Positions 9,401 to 20,990 of a DNA stretch of 64,000 nucleotides are shown here, piece by piece. Below the pieces are notes generated by a model. That model was not told the origin of the DNA. It saw only the letters and a list, made by a program, of their open reading frames with translations, and did not search any database. How positions within the stretch are numbered: the stretch's first letter is position 1; each line of letters begins with the position of its first letter. This DNA comes from Jaltomata sinuosa (lineage: Eukaryota; Streptophyta; Magnoliopsida; Solanales; Solanaceae). The stretch lies in contig QJPP01001803.1 of the NCBI GenBank assembly GCA_003996215.1, positions 310,001-374,000 on the forward strand. The letters are read 5' to 3'. Both the position numbers and the translations under genes were made by a program.

Positions 9401-10126
9401 GAACAACCTCCAGGTATTAAAGTTCAAATAAGCCGTTTCAAAAGTAAAAAATTGCTTTGAAACTTGGCTTTTTTTCTCTTCAAAAGGCAAGAATAAAAAT
9501 CCAATAGCACCTTTAATTTCATAAGCATCTTTGCACCTCCTCAAGTATGATCTCTGCTCTCTTTTCTTCAATCTACCCTCATTTTGTGTTAAAGCAAGTC
9601 CTTCAAACACCCAAGTAGGTGTCATCTTTGCTTTCTTCATAATGTATAAATTGGATGTTGGGTATGATATTATAGGTAAAATATAGTGGGGGGTTATAAA
9701 TTTGTTGGTTTACTGATTTTTAGGGTAAAAAGTGATGCCCATGTGGTGTAAAAATGGTGTTCAAAAGGGTGCAGAGCACCTGTTCGATGAAATGTTTGAA
9801 CAAAAATTTTCTGGGCAAGAAGATGATCATCGCGATCGTGATGCCAAATACAGTGATCGTGATGACCAACTTCACTGAGTTTCGCAATCGCGATGTTTAT
9901 ATTCCGCGATCGTGATGACTTAATTTTAAAAAAATAATCGCGATGAATAGGTTCGCGATCGCGATGACCAATTTTCACTACCACAAAAATAGCAACTTTG
10001 CCCAGTGTTGCTCGAAATTGTTTTGGATTGTTTGTTTGGCCTAATCTGGTCCTAATACATTGCTTTACATGCTTATCTTGTTGTTTGACAACATTGTTCC
10101 TTGTGTAGGTACCTTAAGCTTAAAAA
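9401..10126 (+). other. non-coding leader of second Athila I ORF, with a second word tract
   Basis: 9440-9640 is pyrimidine-rich. 9826-9975 is another tract of GCGATCGTGATG/CGCGATCGCGATG words. Copies II and III also have a word tract upstream of the second ORF. I see no gene in it. Confidence 0.6.
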
Positions 10127-10512
10127 TGGCCAGAATTATACATAAAGATGCCAACCAAGTGGCCGACGAAGAGTACTTTGACCAAGGAACCTTTGTCGCT
10201 CTCAAGTGCTCCTAACTTTATGACTATCTCTTGACAAAGCCAATAACGAGGGAGCAAGGTATCATGTTGGATGGATTGGAGGAGAAATAAACTGACTTCT
10301 ATAGGAAGTTCGTTGACAGTGGGTGGATTTGCATCACCGCCGAACCTATCAAGGTGAATTTTTCCATGGTCCGAGAGTTCTATGCCAATGCGGTTGAGAT
10401 AGACTTTGCCAACAACTTGATAGTACAGGTGCAGGGAAAATTAGTTTGCTTTGATCCGGAGTTGATCAATGGATATTACAACCTCCCGAATGCTGATAAT
10501 GCCACCATTTAT
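10127..10512 (+). pseudogene. second Athila ORF relic (putative plant transposon-protein domain)
   Basis: The frame starts MARIIHKDANQ at 10127 and is broken by stops and shifts. After the shift one reads FYRKFVDSGWICITAEP, VNFSMVREFYANAVEIDF and VQGKLVCFDPELINGYY (about 10290-10490). The V-x-F-S-x-V-R-E-F-Y-A-N block is typical of the uncharacterised second ORF of Solanaceae Athila-type elements (Pfam calls a related domain a putative plant transposon protein, from memory). The function is unknown. It is cut at about 10512, where an Athila LTR fragment begins, so the C-terminal half seen in copies II and III is missing. Confidence 0.65.
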
Positions 10513-11384
10513 GTACCAAATTGAGCTTGGATTTTGATATTGGCTTAAATATGAATGGAAGTATGAGTTACTCAATTGGTATATTCTCTTATTTCCTTAG
10601 AATGAGTAGCTAATTTCCTTGTCTAGGGGTATGTGTATGATGGGTGTTTCAATTAGGGTATGTGTCTTGTTTAATTGAGCTTATAATTCATGAATTGATA
10701 TGGGTCTATTGAATTCCTCAAGTTTTAATTATAAAATTGATGGTTTCAAACATTAATTGAGTTTTCTTAATTTTGTTATTGCTTAGAAGAGGGGTTCATA
10801 ATTTGGATAGAAATTCAATAGTGGGAATTTGAGATTTTCACCTTAGATTGAGTATAGAAATAACTTAATTGACGGAAACTCTCATTTAAGAGTCTAAGAT
10901 AGAAATAGTGTAACTTCACCAAGCAATTGAATTGGTTGGTTTGTGTTAAAACATTTGGTTCTTAAACAAAGACCTTGGGATATATATTTGGAGGATTGAG
11001 AGATTACCGAATATGGTTAAAACCAATGCTACCCGTATCATGAATTAAGAATTTGCTTAATTAATCAAGTACCCTAAACCTTTGAAGAATCCCATTATAA
11101 TCATATCGCTAGTGTTCCTCTCATTGATACAAATCTTGTGTTAACTTACTGCTTGTGTGTTGAAATCGACGTTGCTAAGTAATTTCCCTTTCCAATACCC
11201 CTAATCTTTACCTTTTAAGTTGTTTGAACATTTTCTTTCTTGGTGATAATATTTTGATTGTCTCTTAGAGATTCGCTACTCCACTCTATATGGATTCGAC
11301 CCCGACACTCATTGGGTAACTTATTTGTTTTGCTCCGACGATCGCTACCACCTCCTTATGGGAGAGTGCTTTTGAGCGTCATAA
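10513..11384 (+). repeat. Athila copy II, 5' LTR (3' part only)
   Basis: It begins inside the LTR (GTACCAAATTGAGCTTGG, equivalent to 44431) and runs to the LTR end GAGCGTCATAA. The first about 550 bp are missing, including the palindromic word tract. It is fused directly to the second ORF of copy I, so copies I and II appear joined by recombination. Confidence 0.8.
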
Positions 11385-11388
11385 AAAA

Positions 11389-11406
11389 TAGCGCTGCTGC
11401 CGGGGA
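11389..11406 (+). other. primer binding site, tRNA-Asp type, decayed
   Basis: TAGCGCTGCTGCCGGGGA, three changes from the tRNA-Asp complement, 4 bp after the LTR end. Confidence 0.8.
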
Positions 11407-11507
11407 GTGATTTTTGAATCGCCAATTGATTGTCGTTTGAATTTACTTTGTTGAGTTTTTGTTCTTTTTTTATTTTTGTTTTTTGTGATTGTTTGGAAAG
11501 GGTGCCC

Positions 11508-13320
11508 ATGAGTGAAGTGGGTGACCAAGAAAGCATAAACAGACATATGGATGCGAATCCCGAGCCTGTGGTCCACAGTGGTATAGGTGCAATCCGCCTC
11601 CCACCCATTATTGGAAATGTTATTTTCATGTTATTATCACCATGCTCCACTTGATTCAAATGAATGGTCTATTCAGAGGGTTGACACATGAGGATGCCAA
11701 CCGATATATTGGGAAATTCATAGAGATTTGCCAACCCTTCAACATCAACCATATCACGCAAGAGTCCATCCGGCTCTGCTTATTTTCCTTTTTCCTCACG
11801 GGGGAAGCGACAACTTAGCTGGAAGAACTTTTGGAAGGCTTTATTAGTACATGGAATGGATTGGTTGAGGAATTTTTGGTGCGGTTCTTTCCTCCTTTGT
11901 GAATGATGCAATTGAGGGATGACATTACTAACTTTTGCAGACTCTCGAATAAGCCATTACATGAAGCATGGCTAATGTTCAAACTAAAGCTCATTTTATG
12001 TTCTAATCATGGCTTGCCTAATAATGTCCTTCTCTAAATTTTCTGTCGGGCCTTGAATTCAATGAACAAATCTGTGTCAAATAACCTCGAGGGAGGAACA
12101 TTCATGGACCAATAATATGGTATTGCCTCGACTCTTCTTGAGAGAATGACAAAGAAAAATCATGCATGGCAAACAAGAGAGGCTGATGTTTCTTTACGGG
12201 TGACTTCGTCCATTATGACAAGTGAAATGAGGTGAAAGGACGAAGAGAGGGATGAACCAATGGTCAAGATGTTAATGAAAATTGATCTATTGGCCAAACA
12301 TGTGATGGGGGCTAGAAACAAAAGTGTGAATGTTGTGGGGACTTATGGTTCTAGGGCTCATGATAAAGGTGTGTACTCCCTTACTAATGAGGAGTTATGT
12401 TATCTTGCAGTGGGTTCTTGGCTTGGAGACCAAGGTAACAACAAAGGTCCGGATAAGAACCAAGGTTGGAATAGGGACAAAGGAAATTAGTGGAGAGATA
12501 GGGAGCCGGCTAGAGACCGTGGGGGTCCATGGCGTGATTGCAAAAGAGATAGTGATCATTATAATCACCAAAGTTCAAATCCATATGTTCCTCCATCTAA
12601 GGCCAATTCCCCTTCATATCAACCTACCGTGAGCAACCCTGGACACTCTAAAATTTAAGATATGTTGCAAAATGTGTTGCAAAGAGTAGAGTCGATGAAC
12701 AATGGGGTGAAAGAGTTGAAAGGTGAGGTATCCACTCTTCACCGAATGGTGATTTACCATTCAACATCTATCAAGCACCATGAGGAATAAAGGAATCACC
12801 TATCTTCACAAATGAATCCTCGGATGAAAGGGACACTTCTACGTAACATGATGGCAAACTCGAAGAATGATGGCCATGTGATGGCAATACTCACTACGAT
12901 TGGATGAATGTCTAGTGAGGTAAAAAAGGCAGCTATCAAAGTTGTTGTGGAGCCTAATGATATAGCGGAAGAGAAGATTGTGGTTGAAAACAAAGTTGAT
13001 GAGCGCCCAATTGTTGGAGTGAAGTGTAGTGCACCCACCATGAATTCTGATGATAATGACCCATGTGAAGAGAAGTATGAAATTGATTATCCTTCTCATG
13101 TTGCTAGTGATATTGAAAAGGATGCTCCAAGCGTGCCTAAAGGACCTCCTCCATACCCTCAGAGATTACCCAAGAAAAAGAAAGATGCACAATTCAAAAA
13201 GTTTGTTGACATGTTTAATAAACTAGCCATTAACATTCCTTTGGTTGATGCTCTTACCCAAATGCCGGGGTATGCAAAGTTTATGAAGGAGCTATTGAAA
13301 AAGAAGTGAGTTGTTGAAGT
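11508..13320 (+). pseudogene. Athila gag relic (copy II)
   Basis: It begins MSEVGDQESI at 11508; the same start is seen in copy IV at 63878 (MSEASVQESV), with the shared landmark GAIRLPP. Across frames it reads GLTHEDANRYIGKFIEICQPF, QESIRLCLFSF, LEELLEGFIS and LNSMNKSVSNNLEGGTF: a retrotransposon gag capsid domain. Then come LLERMTKKNHAWQTREA, a Gly/Arg/Asn-rich stretch, and the open segment 12908-13309 ending FKKFVDMFNKLAINIPLVDAL and MPGYAKFMKELLKKK, the Athila gag-protease linker. At least eight stops or shifts are visible. No standard zinc knuckle is seen (the region reads ELCYLAVGSWLG). The protein would form virus-like particles in the cytoplasm; this copy cannot. Confidence 0.85.
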
Positions 13321-13791
13321 GGGGATGGTGTAAGTGTCACATAGTTGTAGCACGGTGATGACAAGTAACATTGCCCCTAAATGGGAAGATCCAGGAGCAT
13401 TCACCATACTGCACTATTGGGGTATTTTTGTCTCAAAAGGACTTATTTGATCTTAGTGCGAGTATCCACCCTTGTAATTTTCAAGAAGTTAGGCTTTGGT
13501 ACTCCTAGGCCTACTCATATGAGATTACTTATGGATGATCGCTCAATTAAATGTCTTGTGGGGATATTGTTTGATATGCTAGTTAAGGTGGACAAGTTCA
13601 TCCTTCCGACCTACTTTTTGGTATTGGATTGTGACATATATCTTGAGGTGCCCATCATGTTAGGGCAACCATTATTTGCAACAGGGAGAGATCTTTTTGA
13701 TGTAGAGCTTGGAGAACTTAAGTTCCGTGTGGGAAGCGATGAAGTCACATTTAATGTATTCCAATCCACCAAACCACCAGATGAGTTTTGA
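13321..13791 (+). pseudogene. Athila aspartic protease relic (copy II)
   Basis: It follows gag directly. PKWEDPGAFTIPCTIG is visible in another frame near 13376-13425, and the expected active-site Asp-Leu-Gly block is reduced to DLSASIHPCN. The open frame 13381-13791 contains KLGFGTPRPTHMRLLMDD, DMLVKVDKFILPTYFLVLD, VPIMLGQPLFATGRDLFDVE and GELKFRVGSDEVTFNVFQST, a clear match to the C-terminal two thirds of Athila protease. It ends at the TGA at 13789. Reverse transcriptase should follow, but there is none: the sequence goes to the post-gag motif within 215 bp. Confidence 0.85.
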
Positions 13792-14004
13792 GTTGTTTTT
13801 GTGATCAATACCAAGGGCAAGTTTGTTGAATCCCTTGGTGAGTTTGAGATTAAGGATGTACCTGAGCCTATGTTTTTTCCACCTTGGCAACAAGATAATG
13901 TGATGAAGATGTTTAAGGAGCAATTCCCTTTCTTGGGATGGGGCCACACCAATCAGATTTGCATGCTTTCGAATAATGGTTGAAAATGGAGGTACTATTA
14001 TCAA
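13792..14004 (+). other. short open stretch between protease and post-gag motif
   Basis: After the protease stop the same frame stays open to 13983 (VFVINTKGKFVESLGEFEIK...). It may be the read-through tail of a gag-protease fusion whose pol was deleted. I do not recognise RT sequence in it. Confidence 0.4.
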
Positions 14005-14046
14005 GCCGCGACGTAAAATCAAGCACTCCTTGGGAGGTAACTCAAG
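14005..14046 (+). repeat. conserved post-gag motif, Athila II
   Basis: GCCGCGACGTAAAATCAAGC, then TCCTTGGGAGGTAACTCAAG. It matches 8908-8952 and the reverse of 33952-33998 and 36829-36874. The stem TTGGG/CCCAA of other copies is weakened here by C to T. Confidence 0.8.
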
Positions 14047-14144
14047 TGTTTTTACTTCTTATTTTTTGTTACCTTTTGTTGTTCTTGGTGTGTTTTAAGA
14101 ATGCATGGAGATGAAAAATGACTAAGTAGAAAACCAGGATAGGA

Positions 14145-14410
14145 TGGCACATGCATCGAGTTGTGCAGTTTGTACGAGCTGTTATGCACATTGCACAGGG
14201 CAGTACATCCTAAACTAGAATCTTGGGAAGAAAAATGAACGTTATAGGTTACGTGTGACAGGCTGTGCGAGTAGCACCTCCCATTGTGCACTAACACCTC
14301 TATCGTACCCTGAGTCAGAAGGTTGAACAAATTTTGGGTGATAAATAGACTGGTGCAAAGTGGTGTGCGAGATGCACATTGGCTTGTGTGAATTGCATGT
14401 CGCAGTGCAT
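14145..14410 (+). repeat. palindromic word tract (GTGCGA/TCGCAC type), Athila II post-gag
   Basis: Words such as GGCACATGCATCG, TTATGCACATTGCAC, GTGCGAGTAGCACC, GTGTGCGAGATGCACATTGG and TGTCGCAGTGCATCC are spaced by unrelated sequence. It sits at the equivalent position to 9060-9400 (I) and to 33590-33850 and 36466-36720 (III). Confidence 0.7.
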
Positions 14411-14446
14411 CCAGGTAATTTTTTAAATTTTTGTTACCTACCTATT

Positions 14447-15300
14447 CATCGACCCTACCCGGAGACCTAACCGTCACCATTCTTCTTATTTTCTTTTCCT
14501 ATAATCCATCACCCCCACTTTTTTTCTTCCTTATTCTCCCATAAACCTCCATAACTCTGTCCTAAACTCCTCTAAAATCCATCAAAGTTCCCTCAAAATG
14601 TTCTCCTCCTTCACTCAAACTTTATAACCGTCGTCGCACCGCCTAGTCACTACCATCTCTCAATGGTCAGAATTTTGGGTAACCATTATTGGGCACTCCA
14701 AAAGCTTCAATTTTTGCTTTTTCCTTCATCTTCTCTACTTGTGGTAAGTTCCCCGATGTTAAATCAATGATTTTAAGTAGATTGGAAACAAATATTGTGA
14801 AGCATGCTTATTTATACTTCCATGTTAATTGTGGGTAAGATCCAAAAATTTTAGGATCCAAATATTGGGGTTATATTATTGATTTTACTTGTGATAAACT
14901 TGGTAGATTTGGTTTTTGTGATAATGCATGTGTTTTGTGTTAGTTTTAGCCTTGAACTTTTTGTGTTTTGGATGAAGTCTGAGTAACCTACTTGTGTTGA
15001 TGCATGGTTTGGCCCTATGATAAATTGGGTAAGGTCATTCTTAAGGGAAAATCATCATCTTCACAAAGTTTTTGTTGAATCATATTGATTAGGCTGAAAT
15101 TGTTGTTACCACTGCGCCCATTTCTTGTTTCAATTGAATATGTCTATTTGGTGAGCGCTTTGGTTAAGTGGAGTATTATGCATTGAATGAGCCTATGTGT
15201 TTCATGAAGGCTTGTTGTTCCCGATGATATATGGGGTAACATCCTTCTTAAGGGAAGTCATTGAGCCTATCTTGAGTTTGTGTATGAGTCTTCCAGGGAT
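14447..15300 (+). other. non-coding leader before second ORF, Athila II
   Basis: It starts with a long pyrimidine-rich stretch (about 14475-14640), then an AT-rich region. It matches the reverse complement of 32590-33570 and 35470-36450 in copy III (for example ATCCAAAAATTTTAGGATCC, against the reverse of 33155-33175). I see no gene. A splice acceptor for a subgenomic mRNA of the second ORF is possible but unproven. Confidence 0.55.
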
Positions 15301-15339
15301 GTCTGAATACTCAGATCACTTGGGTATTGGTCGTATTAT

Positions 15340-15720
15340 ACTTATGCCCTGTTAAGAATTGGTGTTGTTTACTGGAGCTTGTGCATTCCATAGATGTTTC
15401 TCTATGAGTCACATATGTAACACATAGGAAAACAAGGAATTGAAAAATTCCACTTGTTTCCCTGTGCGTTTCGCATTCGACCCGCAGATCTCCACGTGCG
15501 AAATGCACAAGGCTCTGCACGTAGTTGAAATTAGTTGCTACTTCACTGAGTTGAGGGGCAGAGTCGTATGTAATGTGCTTATCTATTGGTGCAATTCGCA
15601 CCAGCCATCGCACCCTGAGGATAAATTAATACAGGTTTCTTGAAGCCTGTGCAATGCCACGTGCGACGCACACTTCTCATAGTGCGGTCTACATGTGAAT
15701 CGCATATGCCATTAGTCACC
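15340..15720 (+). repeat. palindromic word tract, Athila II, upstream of second ORF
   Basis: GTGCGTTTCGCATTCG, CCACGTGCGAAATGCACAAGG, GGTGCAATTCGCACC, CCATCGCACC, GCCACGTGCGACGCAC and GTGAATCGCATATG. It is equivalent to 32290-32440 and 35171-35420 in copy III (shared GTGCGAAATGCAC). Confidence 0.7.
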
Positions 15721-15860
15721 TGATGTGTTTCTCTTCTCTTTTGCATTCCAATTCTTTTTCTTTTGTTAACTTCTTGTAGAATTTCTTTTTTCAAATACTT
15801 CAAAAACACAAAAAGATTTTTCTATCTCTTTTGAGTACTCATAATATCCTTTTGTAGATT

Positions 15861-17449
15861 ATGTATTCTGGCAGGGGAAAATCAAGGCGTAGCTCAAAGA
15901 GGCCACCAACTCCTACTTCCACTTCCACTTCCAAGGGCAAAAATAAATCCCCAGCTGGTGCCACAACACCTCCTTCCATGCAAGTTTTGGAGGTGGACAG
16001 ACTTCGCTTTGGGGTAGAGGGTATGAGGGCCCTCATCAACAAGACAAGAAGATAAACTTTAATATGGAGCAGAGCTTTAACTTGGCAGTGGTTGGGGATG
16101 ACCTGCCTAACATACACCACTAGTTCTTTACCCGCCAATGGTTCCCATTCCAAAAGGTGCCCGGTGGTTATTATGACGAGGTTGTTTGTGAATTCTTCGC
16201 CTCCTATCAGGCCAAGAAGGTTTTATAGGGTACACGGGTAATGTTGAGGACTTACCTTGTTTGAACTCCATCACTTTTCAAGGCAAGGAAATCCCTATCC
16301 CACCCAATGATCTCAATTCCATCTACTAGGGTTCGGATAGAATTGAGCCTGCACCAGAACTTTGTGCCAAGTTGTTTGCTGAGAATAATCCCCTTGACTG
16401 GGCTGCCACTATCATTTCTCCTGGTACTCCCTTCTTGGCCACTATGGGAGGCAATATTCTAAGGCGGACTCTGTACTCTGAGGACCACCTTTGGTATGAC
16501 TTTGTTCGCTCTAGGTTCCTTCCTTCTAAGATTGATCAAAAGGTTACCAGGAGGGAGCCATTCTAGTAGCTTCTATCATGGCGGGGGATCATGTGAACTT
16601 TGGTGAGATAGCAACTGTCATAATTAAAAAGAAGGCACATAGGGGTGGTAAATCATTCCCCTATCCTATCCTCATTAGCAAGCTTTGTGCAAAGGTTGTA
16701 ATTCCTTACTACCATTGTGACACTCCCACCCATGCCACTGGTATGCTTAACCTTGCAAAGAAGACAAACATAGATGACCCCATGATGAAGAGGCATAGGC
16801 TGCAACCTCTTGAAGATGTTGAGGTTGGGGATATAGATGTCGAGCCCACCACTTCCTCCCGATCTAGATCAGCTTTGGAAGTACCTACTCATGCAGAGTC
16901 AGGAAATCCTACAGCTGCTACACCTCAGGAACCCTACCTTCTTCATCGACCTTGACTAAGGATGGCCTCCAAAAGATGGTTAACCTGACCTATTCTCATG
17001 ATAGGTAGTTGACTCACTTATCTAACAAGTTGCCTGGTCTAATTTAGAAGGCTATCAAGAAGGACATGAAGGAGGTGGTGGATAGCATGAGCAATCTATG
17101 CGGGAGGGTGGATGTCATTGAGGGTGCTGTGAAGGATATCCAGAAGGATTTTGATAAGGCAAAAGGGAAGGCCCTGATTGATGATGCAGAGTTGAATGCC
17201 TTAAATGAGGCCATGACTCAACCCCATCACACTCCCGGTCATATGGATTAGATCTTTGTTGCATATGCTGAAGATGATAAGAAGTTGGATGGCGATGAAG
17301 ATACAGTTCTCCAGCAGGTGATAAGAGACTCACAACTCACTTTGCACTACCAAAAGGGTGGTGCAGGTTCCAGTACAGAGGCAGCAGAGTAGGCAAATGA
17401 TGAGGAGTAAACATACAGGGAGTTTTTGCACCCTTTCCTTCATGTTTGA
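15861..17449 (+). pseudogene. second Athila ORF relic (copy II), unknown function
   Basis: The start MYSGRGKSRRSSKRPP is basic, Ser/Thr/Pro-rich and opens 65 residues. After shifts follow SFNLAVVGDDLPNIHH, VCEFFASYQAKK, then WYDFVRSRFLPSKIDQKVTR (about 16492-16550) and the open segment 16578-16955 with AGDHVNFGEIATVIIKKKAH and FPYPILISKLC. The C-terminus has a helical segment (VDVIEGAVKDIQKDFDKAKGKA, 17111-17176) and an acidic tail ending YREFLHPFLHV. This is the uncharacterised second ORF of these Athila-type elements and is homologous to 30795-32175 (-) in copy III. The N-terminus suggests a nucleic-acid-binding or nuclear protein (inference). Several stops are present, so it is not functional. 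Confidence 0.75.
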
Positions 17450-17520
17450 GCTTAGGCATTGAGGGAAATTCTTTATTTTTTTGTGGGGGAGGTGGTGCAT
17501 TCTGGTTATTGCTGTTGGTT

Positions 17521-17702
17521 GCCCGTGTTGGGCGTTGAGATATTTTTTATTACCCTTGTCAGGCCTTGACATTTTTATTTCCCTGCTAGATATTTTATTT
17601 GGCCCTTGTTGGGCATGTGTTGGATGATTATGATATTGCCCTTGCCGGGCCTTTAATTTTTTTATTTTGGTGATTAGTGCTTTAACTGTGCCCTTGTCGG
17701 GC
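17521..17702 (+). repeat. array of five GCCC-(5 nt)-GGGC hairpins
   Basis: Sites at about 17521, 17552, 17602, 17638 and 17689 read GCCCGTGTTGGGC, CCCTTGTCAGG, GCCCTTGTTGGGC, GCCCTTGCCGGGC and GCCCTTGTCGGGC. Base changes in one arm are partly matched in the loop only. The spacing is 31-51 bp, with T-rich filler. Copy III has the same array at 30551-30746 on the other strand. Confidence 0.75.
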
Positions 17703-18681
17703 TTGATGCTTTATTGTTTTTTTACATCGCTGGGTTGGTATTACACAATTCATTATTTTACTACTCGTGCCTTGCAAGTGCACTTAATGCATACACCGAT
17801 GCTCTATTTCAAATGATTCATAAAACACTTTTAAATCTTAATTGCCTTGTTAATAGTAGAGTAGTGAATAAACTCCAAGGGTTTTCTTCATACCATGATT
17901 CTTTTCCAAGGAGTAAATTATTTTTTATTTTTGTTTTCTTTTATGTCTTTTGTTTATTTTATGTCAAACTGGGTCGGTCTTTCCCTATGACAGATTAAGA
18001 GGCAACTTTCTTAAGGGAAAATACCAAGTTTTAGTTTAAAATTGAGTCTGTGTTTTGCTTGTCTCAAAATAGGCCCACCAAAAAAATTTCTTGGTAAGAA
18101 GTTTTGAAAGTTAAAAGGAAGAGGAAAAATGATTTTGAGTAAAGAATTCTTTGTCATGACTTGTACACTCCCCGTTTGGCTTGATCGATTCACAAATGAG
18201 TGTGTAAAAGAACTATGAATAGATCAAAAGTCATTTGTCCCAATTGATTTTGAGACTTATTATGAAATTCTTGTGTTGTGATGCCTGGTGTGGTAAGGCT
18301 GTACTCAGTTCTTGTGTGCATGTGTTGTCTAGAACTTTTCCCAAATGTGATTTAAGGTGAAATCCTAGATGTAATCGAGCTTAGAAAATGACATAGGGCC
18401 CTTTTTGAATAAGCCATTTCACCCAAATTGACTTCTCCTTTACATTGATCCTAGTAAGCCCTTTTGAGCTTGTGACCTTTTTTTGACACCTTGTTTAAAA
18501 CCATGACCCTTTTTGGAACCTCGATTTTTAAACCCATCCTCCCTAATGGCTTGAAAGTGAAACATAGGCTATAAGACTATGTTTTTTTTGGGGGGGGGGG
18601 GGTTGAAATGATAAGATAGGAAAAAGCCTAAGTTTGGGAGTGCATTCACCAATCTGGAGAAGAAAAGGATGTGTATCAATG
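17703..18681 (+). other. 3' non-coding region of Athila II, first part
   Basis: AT-rich and without a gene. It matches the reverse of 26870-27780 in copy III in runs. A T8-G13 tract at 18582-18602 is discussed separately. It stops at 18681, where the Del/Tekay element is inserted, and resumes at 43008. Confidence 0.7.
18582..18602 (+). other. poly-G tract, possible second polypurine tract
   Basis: Eight T's followed by thirteen G's. Copy III has twelve C's at 26875-26886, that is poly-G on its own strand, in an AAGTTTGGGG context. Both lie about 970 bp before the respective 3' LTR once the insertion is removed. Confidence 0.55.
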
Positions 18682-20711
18682 TGTCACACCCCGAGGCTAC
18701 CCCATAGGCGCAACACGAGACCCAGGACCACAAGTGTTTTAAGATAACCCTTGGTCATAGCGTAGTCAGACATTTATAAGAAAGCGTAGCGGAAATATAT
18801 TAAATGAAGATGGTCAACCATATCAAAATAGAACAAAGTCTAAGAAGTATCAAATCCAGATACGGAATACAAGTCTAGCTATGTCTGAAGCCTATAAACT
18901 ATCATAAGAGTTGATGGGACAAGACCCCAACTAACTCAATAATCTGAAAGAAAGACAACAAAAGTACTAGCATAGCAAAGATACCCGGATAATGAGGACT
19001 CAACAACCTAATCTGGACACCCGACAATTTCTAGCCACGAGCTAGAGGGATGTAGCCTGAATTTGCATCATCAAGAGGATACAACGCAAAATATGCGTCA
19101 GTTCTATAGGATGTACTGAGTATGTCAAATATGCATGAATATGGTAAAAACATACTTACAACATAATTTAAACTGAATTCATGCATAATCGAGAAAATCA
19201 TAAGTAAATATCATAGTTTGAGTAATAAGCATGAGACAGAAGTTAAACCTCAAAATAAGATATCATAAAGCTTAGAAAAACATGAAAACATTCATACGGT
19301 AGTTTCTTATAACCGACAACAGGCCATGTGAGCTACATGGAATCTAACTATATAACCCTAGTTAGCAAAGATGCCCTGAACCCTACCAAGGAATCGGATA
19401 CCATAATCCAACTTCATAACCCCAGTTGGCAAAGCTGCCCTAATGCTCGCTAAAGCACAGAAAACTATGATCAAATATGGAACCACTTTCATAAGCCCAT
19501 AGGGCTATTCATAACCTACGCTGGCAACATAGTTTTGGACTCGGGTAATTGAACTCTCATCGCTCGGTGCTAAATACTACTCCCAAAACATACATATAGC
19601 TCATATAATAGACTTGTGGCATATCTGATGCCAAATCTGTTTGAAAAGCATAAAGACATATTTGATGTCATGAAGTTCTCATATCATAGGTCCTTGAAGC
19701 TTAGCACAACCATAATTCAAAATATATTTTTCTTTCTGAATTCATAACTTGAAGAATTAGGCATGCAATTTCATAAATACATAAGGCCATGTTATCTAAC
19801 ATGTCAATTTTTACTTGAAATCATGCAATTCAATGAAATAATGCTAGAAATCGTCTTTAATGCATTGGATTTTGAAATAAATTAAGGAACCTCAAGTAAA
19901 ACATAGAAAAGTAATAAGAAATCATGAATTGAAGTTTCAAAACTGGACCCATAAGTTTTCCCCAATTTGTGTAAAAACCCTAATTTTATAAATTCATAAG
20001 TTGAAGTAGAAATCATGGGTTTTGGGCATAAGGGTGAAGGGAATCCCTTATTGAATATCCATATACCTTATTGAAGCTTTCTATGCTAGGTTGAAAAGAA
20101 TGGAGGCTTGAAGATGAAGGTTCTTGCTTGGAGCTTGAGACTTGGAGAAGAGGAACTCTTTCTTCTTTTGGAATAGAATGACTTAGAATGAGAAGTGCTT
20201 AGTCCATTAGGGGATAAAATCCTACTAAAAGTGGTCAAAACGACCTCACTTAGAAGTTAAAAGGGTGGGTAATTACAAAAATACCCATGGGACTTACAAT
20301 TTAAAGCTGCAAAAAAATCCCATCTCACGGGTTACTCGACGGGCGTCGTACCCACGATGGCCCATTGGACCAAGGAGTTGGGTAAGCTAAGATGAGGCAA
20401 GGGCTGGTGGAATGTTTTGCTGATGAATTCCCATGGCTTGTCGCAACTGCGATGCCCATGGGGTCTGCCCGTCGGAGCACTGGAGAATTTTGACGGCAGG
20501 TTTCCATGAGCCGTTGCATTCGCGACTCCCATCATGACCGCCCATCGGCTGGAAAAAGACTATCTTGGAGCCACTGGTAATTTACCACGGGGCATCCCAT
20601 GGGCCGTCTGACCTACGAAGCCCATGGAGCTACCCGTGGTGGTCAACAATTGTAGCAGCAAAATTTCAGAATTTTGAGTTGGATAGCTGATTTAAGTTCT
20701 GGGGTGTTACA
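18682..20711 (-). repeat. Del/Tekay 3' LTR
   Basis: 2030 bp, with TG...CA ends on both strands, followed at 20712-20730 by the purine-rich region of the minus strand (GGGAAGATA). 20325-20640 is a word tract with CCCATGGGCCGTC, CGCGATGCCCATGG-like and CGACGGGCGTCG words. Confidence 0.88.
20325..20640 (-). repeat. palindromic word tract in Del/Tekay LTR
   Basis: CpG-rich, imperfectly palindromic words (CGACGGGCGTCG, CCATGGCTTGTCGCAACTGC, GATGCCCATGGGG, CATCCCATGGGCCGTC, GAAGCCCATGGAGC). The partner LTR has the same layout at 42630-42950 with many base changes. Confidence 0.65.
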
Positions 20712-20990
20712 ATATCTTCCCATTGGGATCATTCATCCCTGAATGAAGACTAAGTAAGGAAAACTGGAGAGAAAATAGCTCAACCAAGCAACACAACATG
20801 AAAAGTAAAGAATAAACATGAGAACTGAGCTTTTTAACTTAGAACATGATTGAACTAACTTCGGGAAATATGAATGCATGCTAGGATCATGAGAGAAACT
20901 AATGGAATAGTATAGGAGGGACATACTAATTAGGAAACTAATACCTCAAGCATAAACTGGATCGGAAGTAAAGAGATGGGGGTACTTGGC

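Noticed and set aside
11345..11659. Open frames opposite the Athila PBS and gag start
   Set aside because: Antisense shadows of the PBS, leader and gag N-terminus.
13611..14022. Minus-strand frames of 113-116 residues
   Set aside because: Antisense of the Athila protease, whose plus-strand frame has clear family motifs.
17521..17702. CRISPR-like regular repeats
   Set aside because: Repeats are about 13 bp, imperfect, with unequal non-unique spacers, in a plant retrotransposon; no cas genes.
18590..18602. Sequencing or assembly artefact at poly-G
   Set aside because: A matching poly-C tract occurs at the equivalent place in an independent copy, so the tract itself is real, though its exact length may be unreliable.
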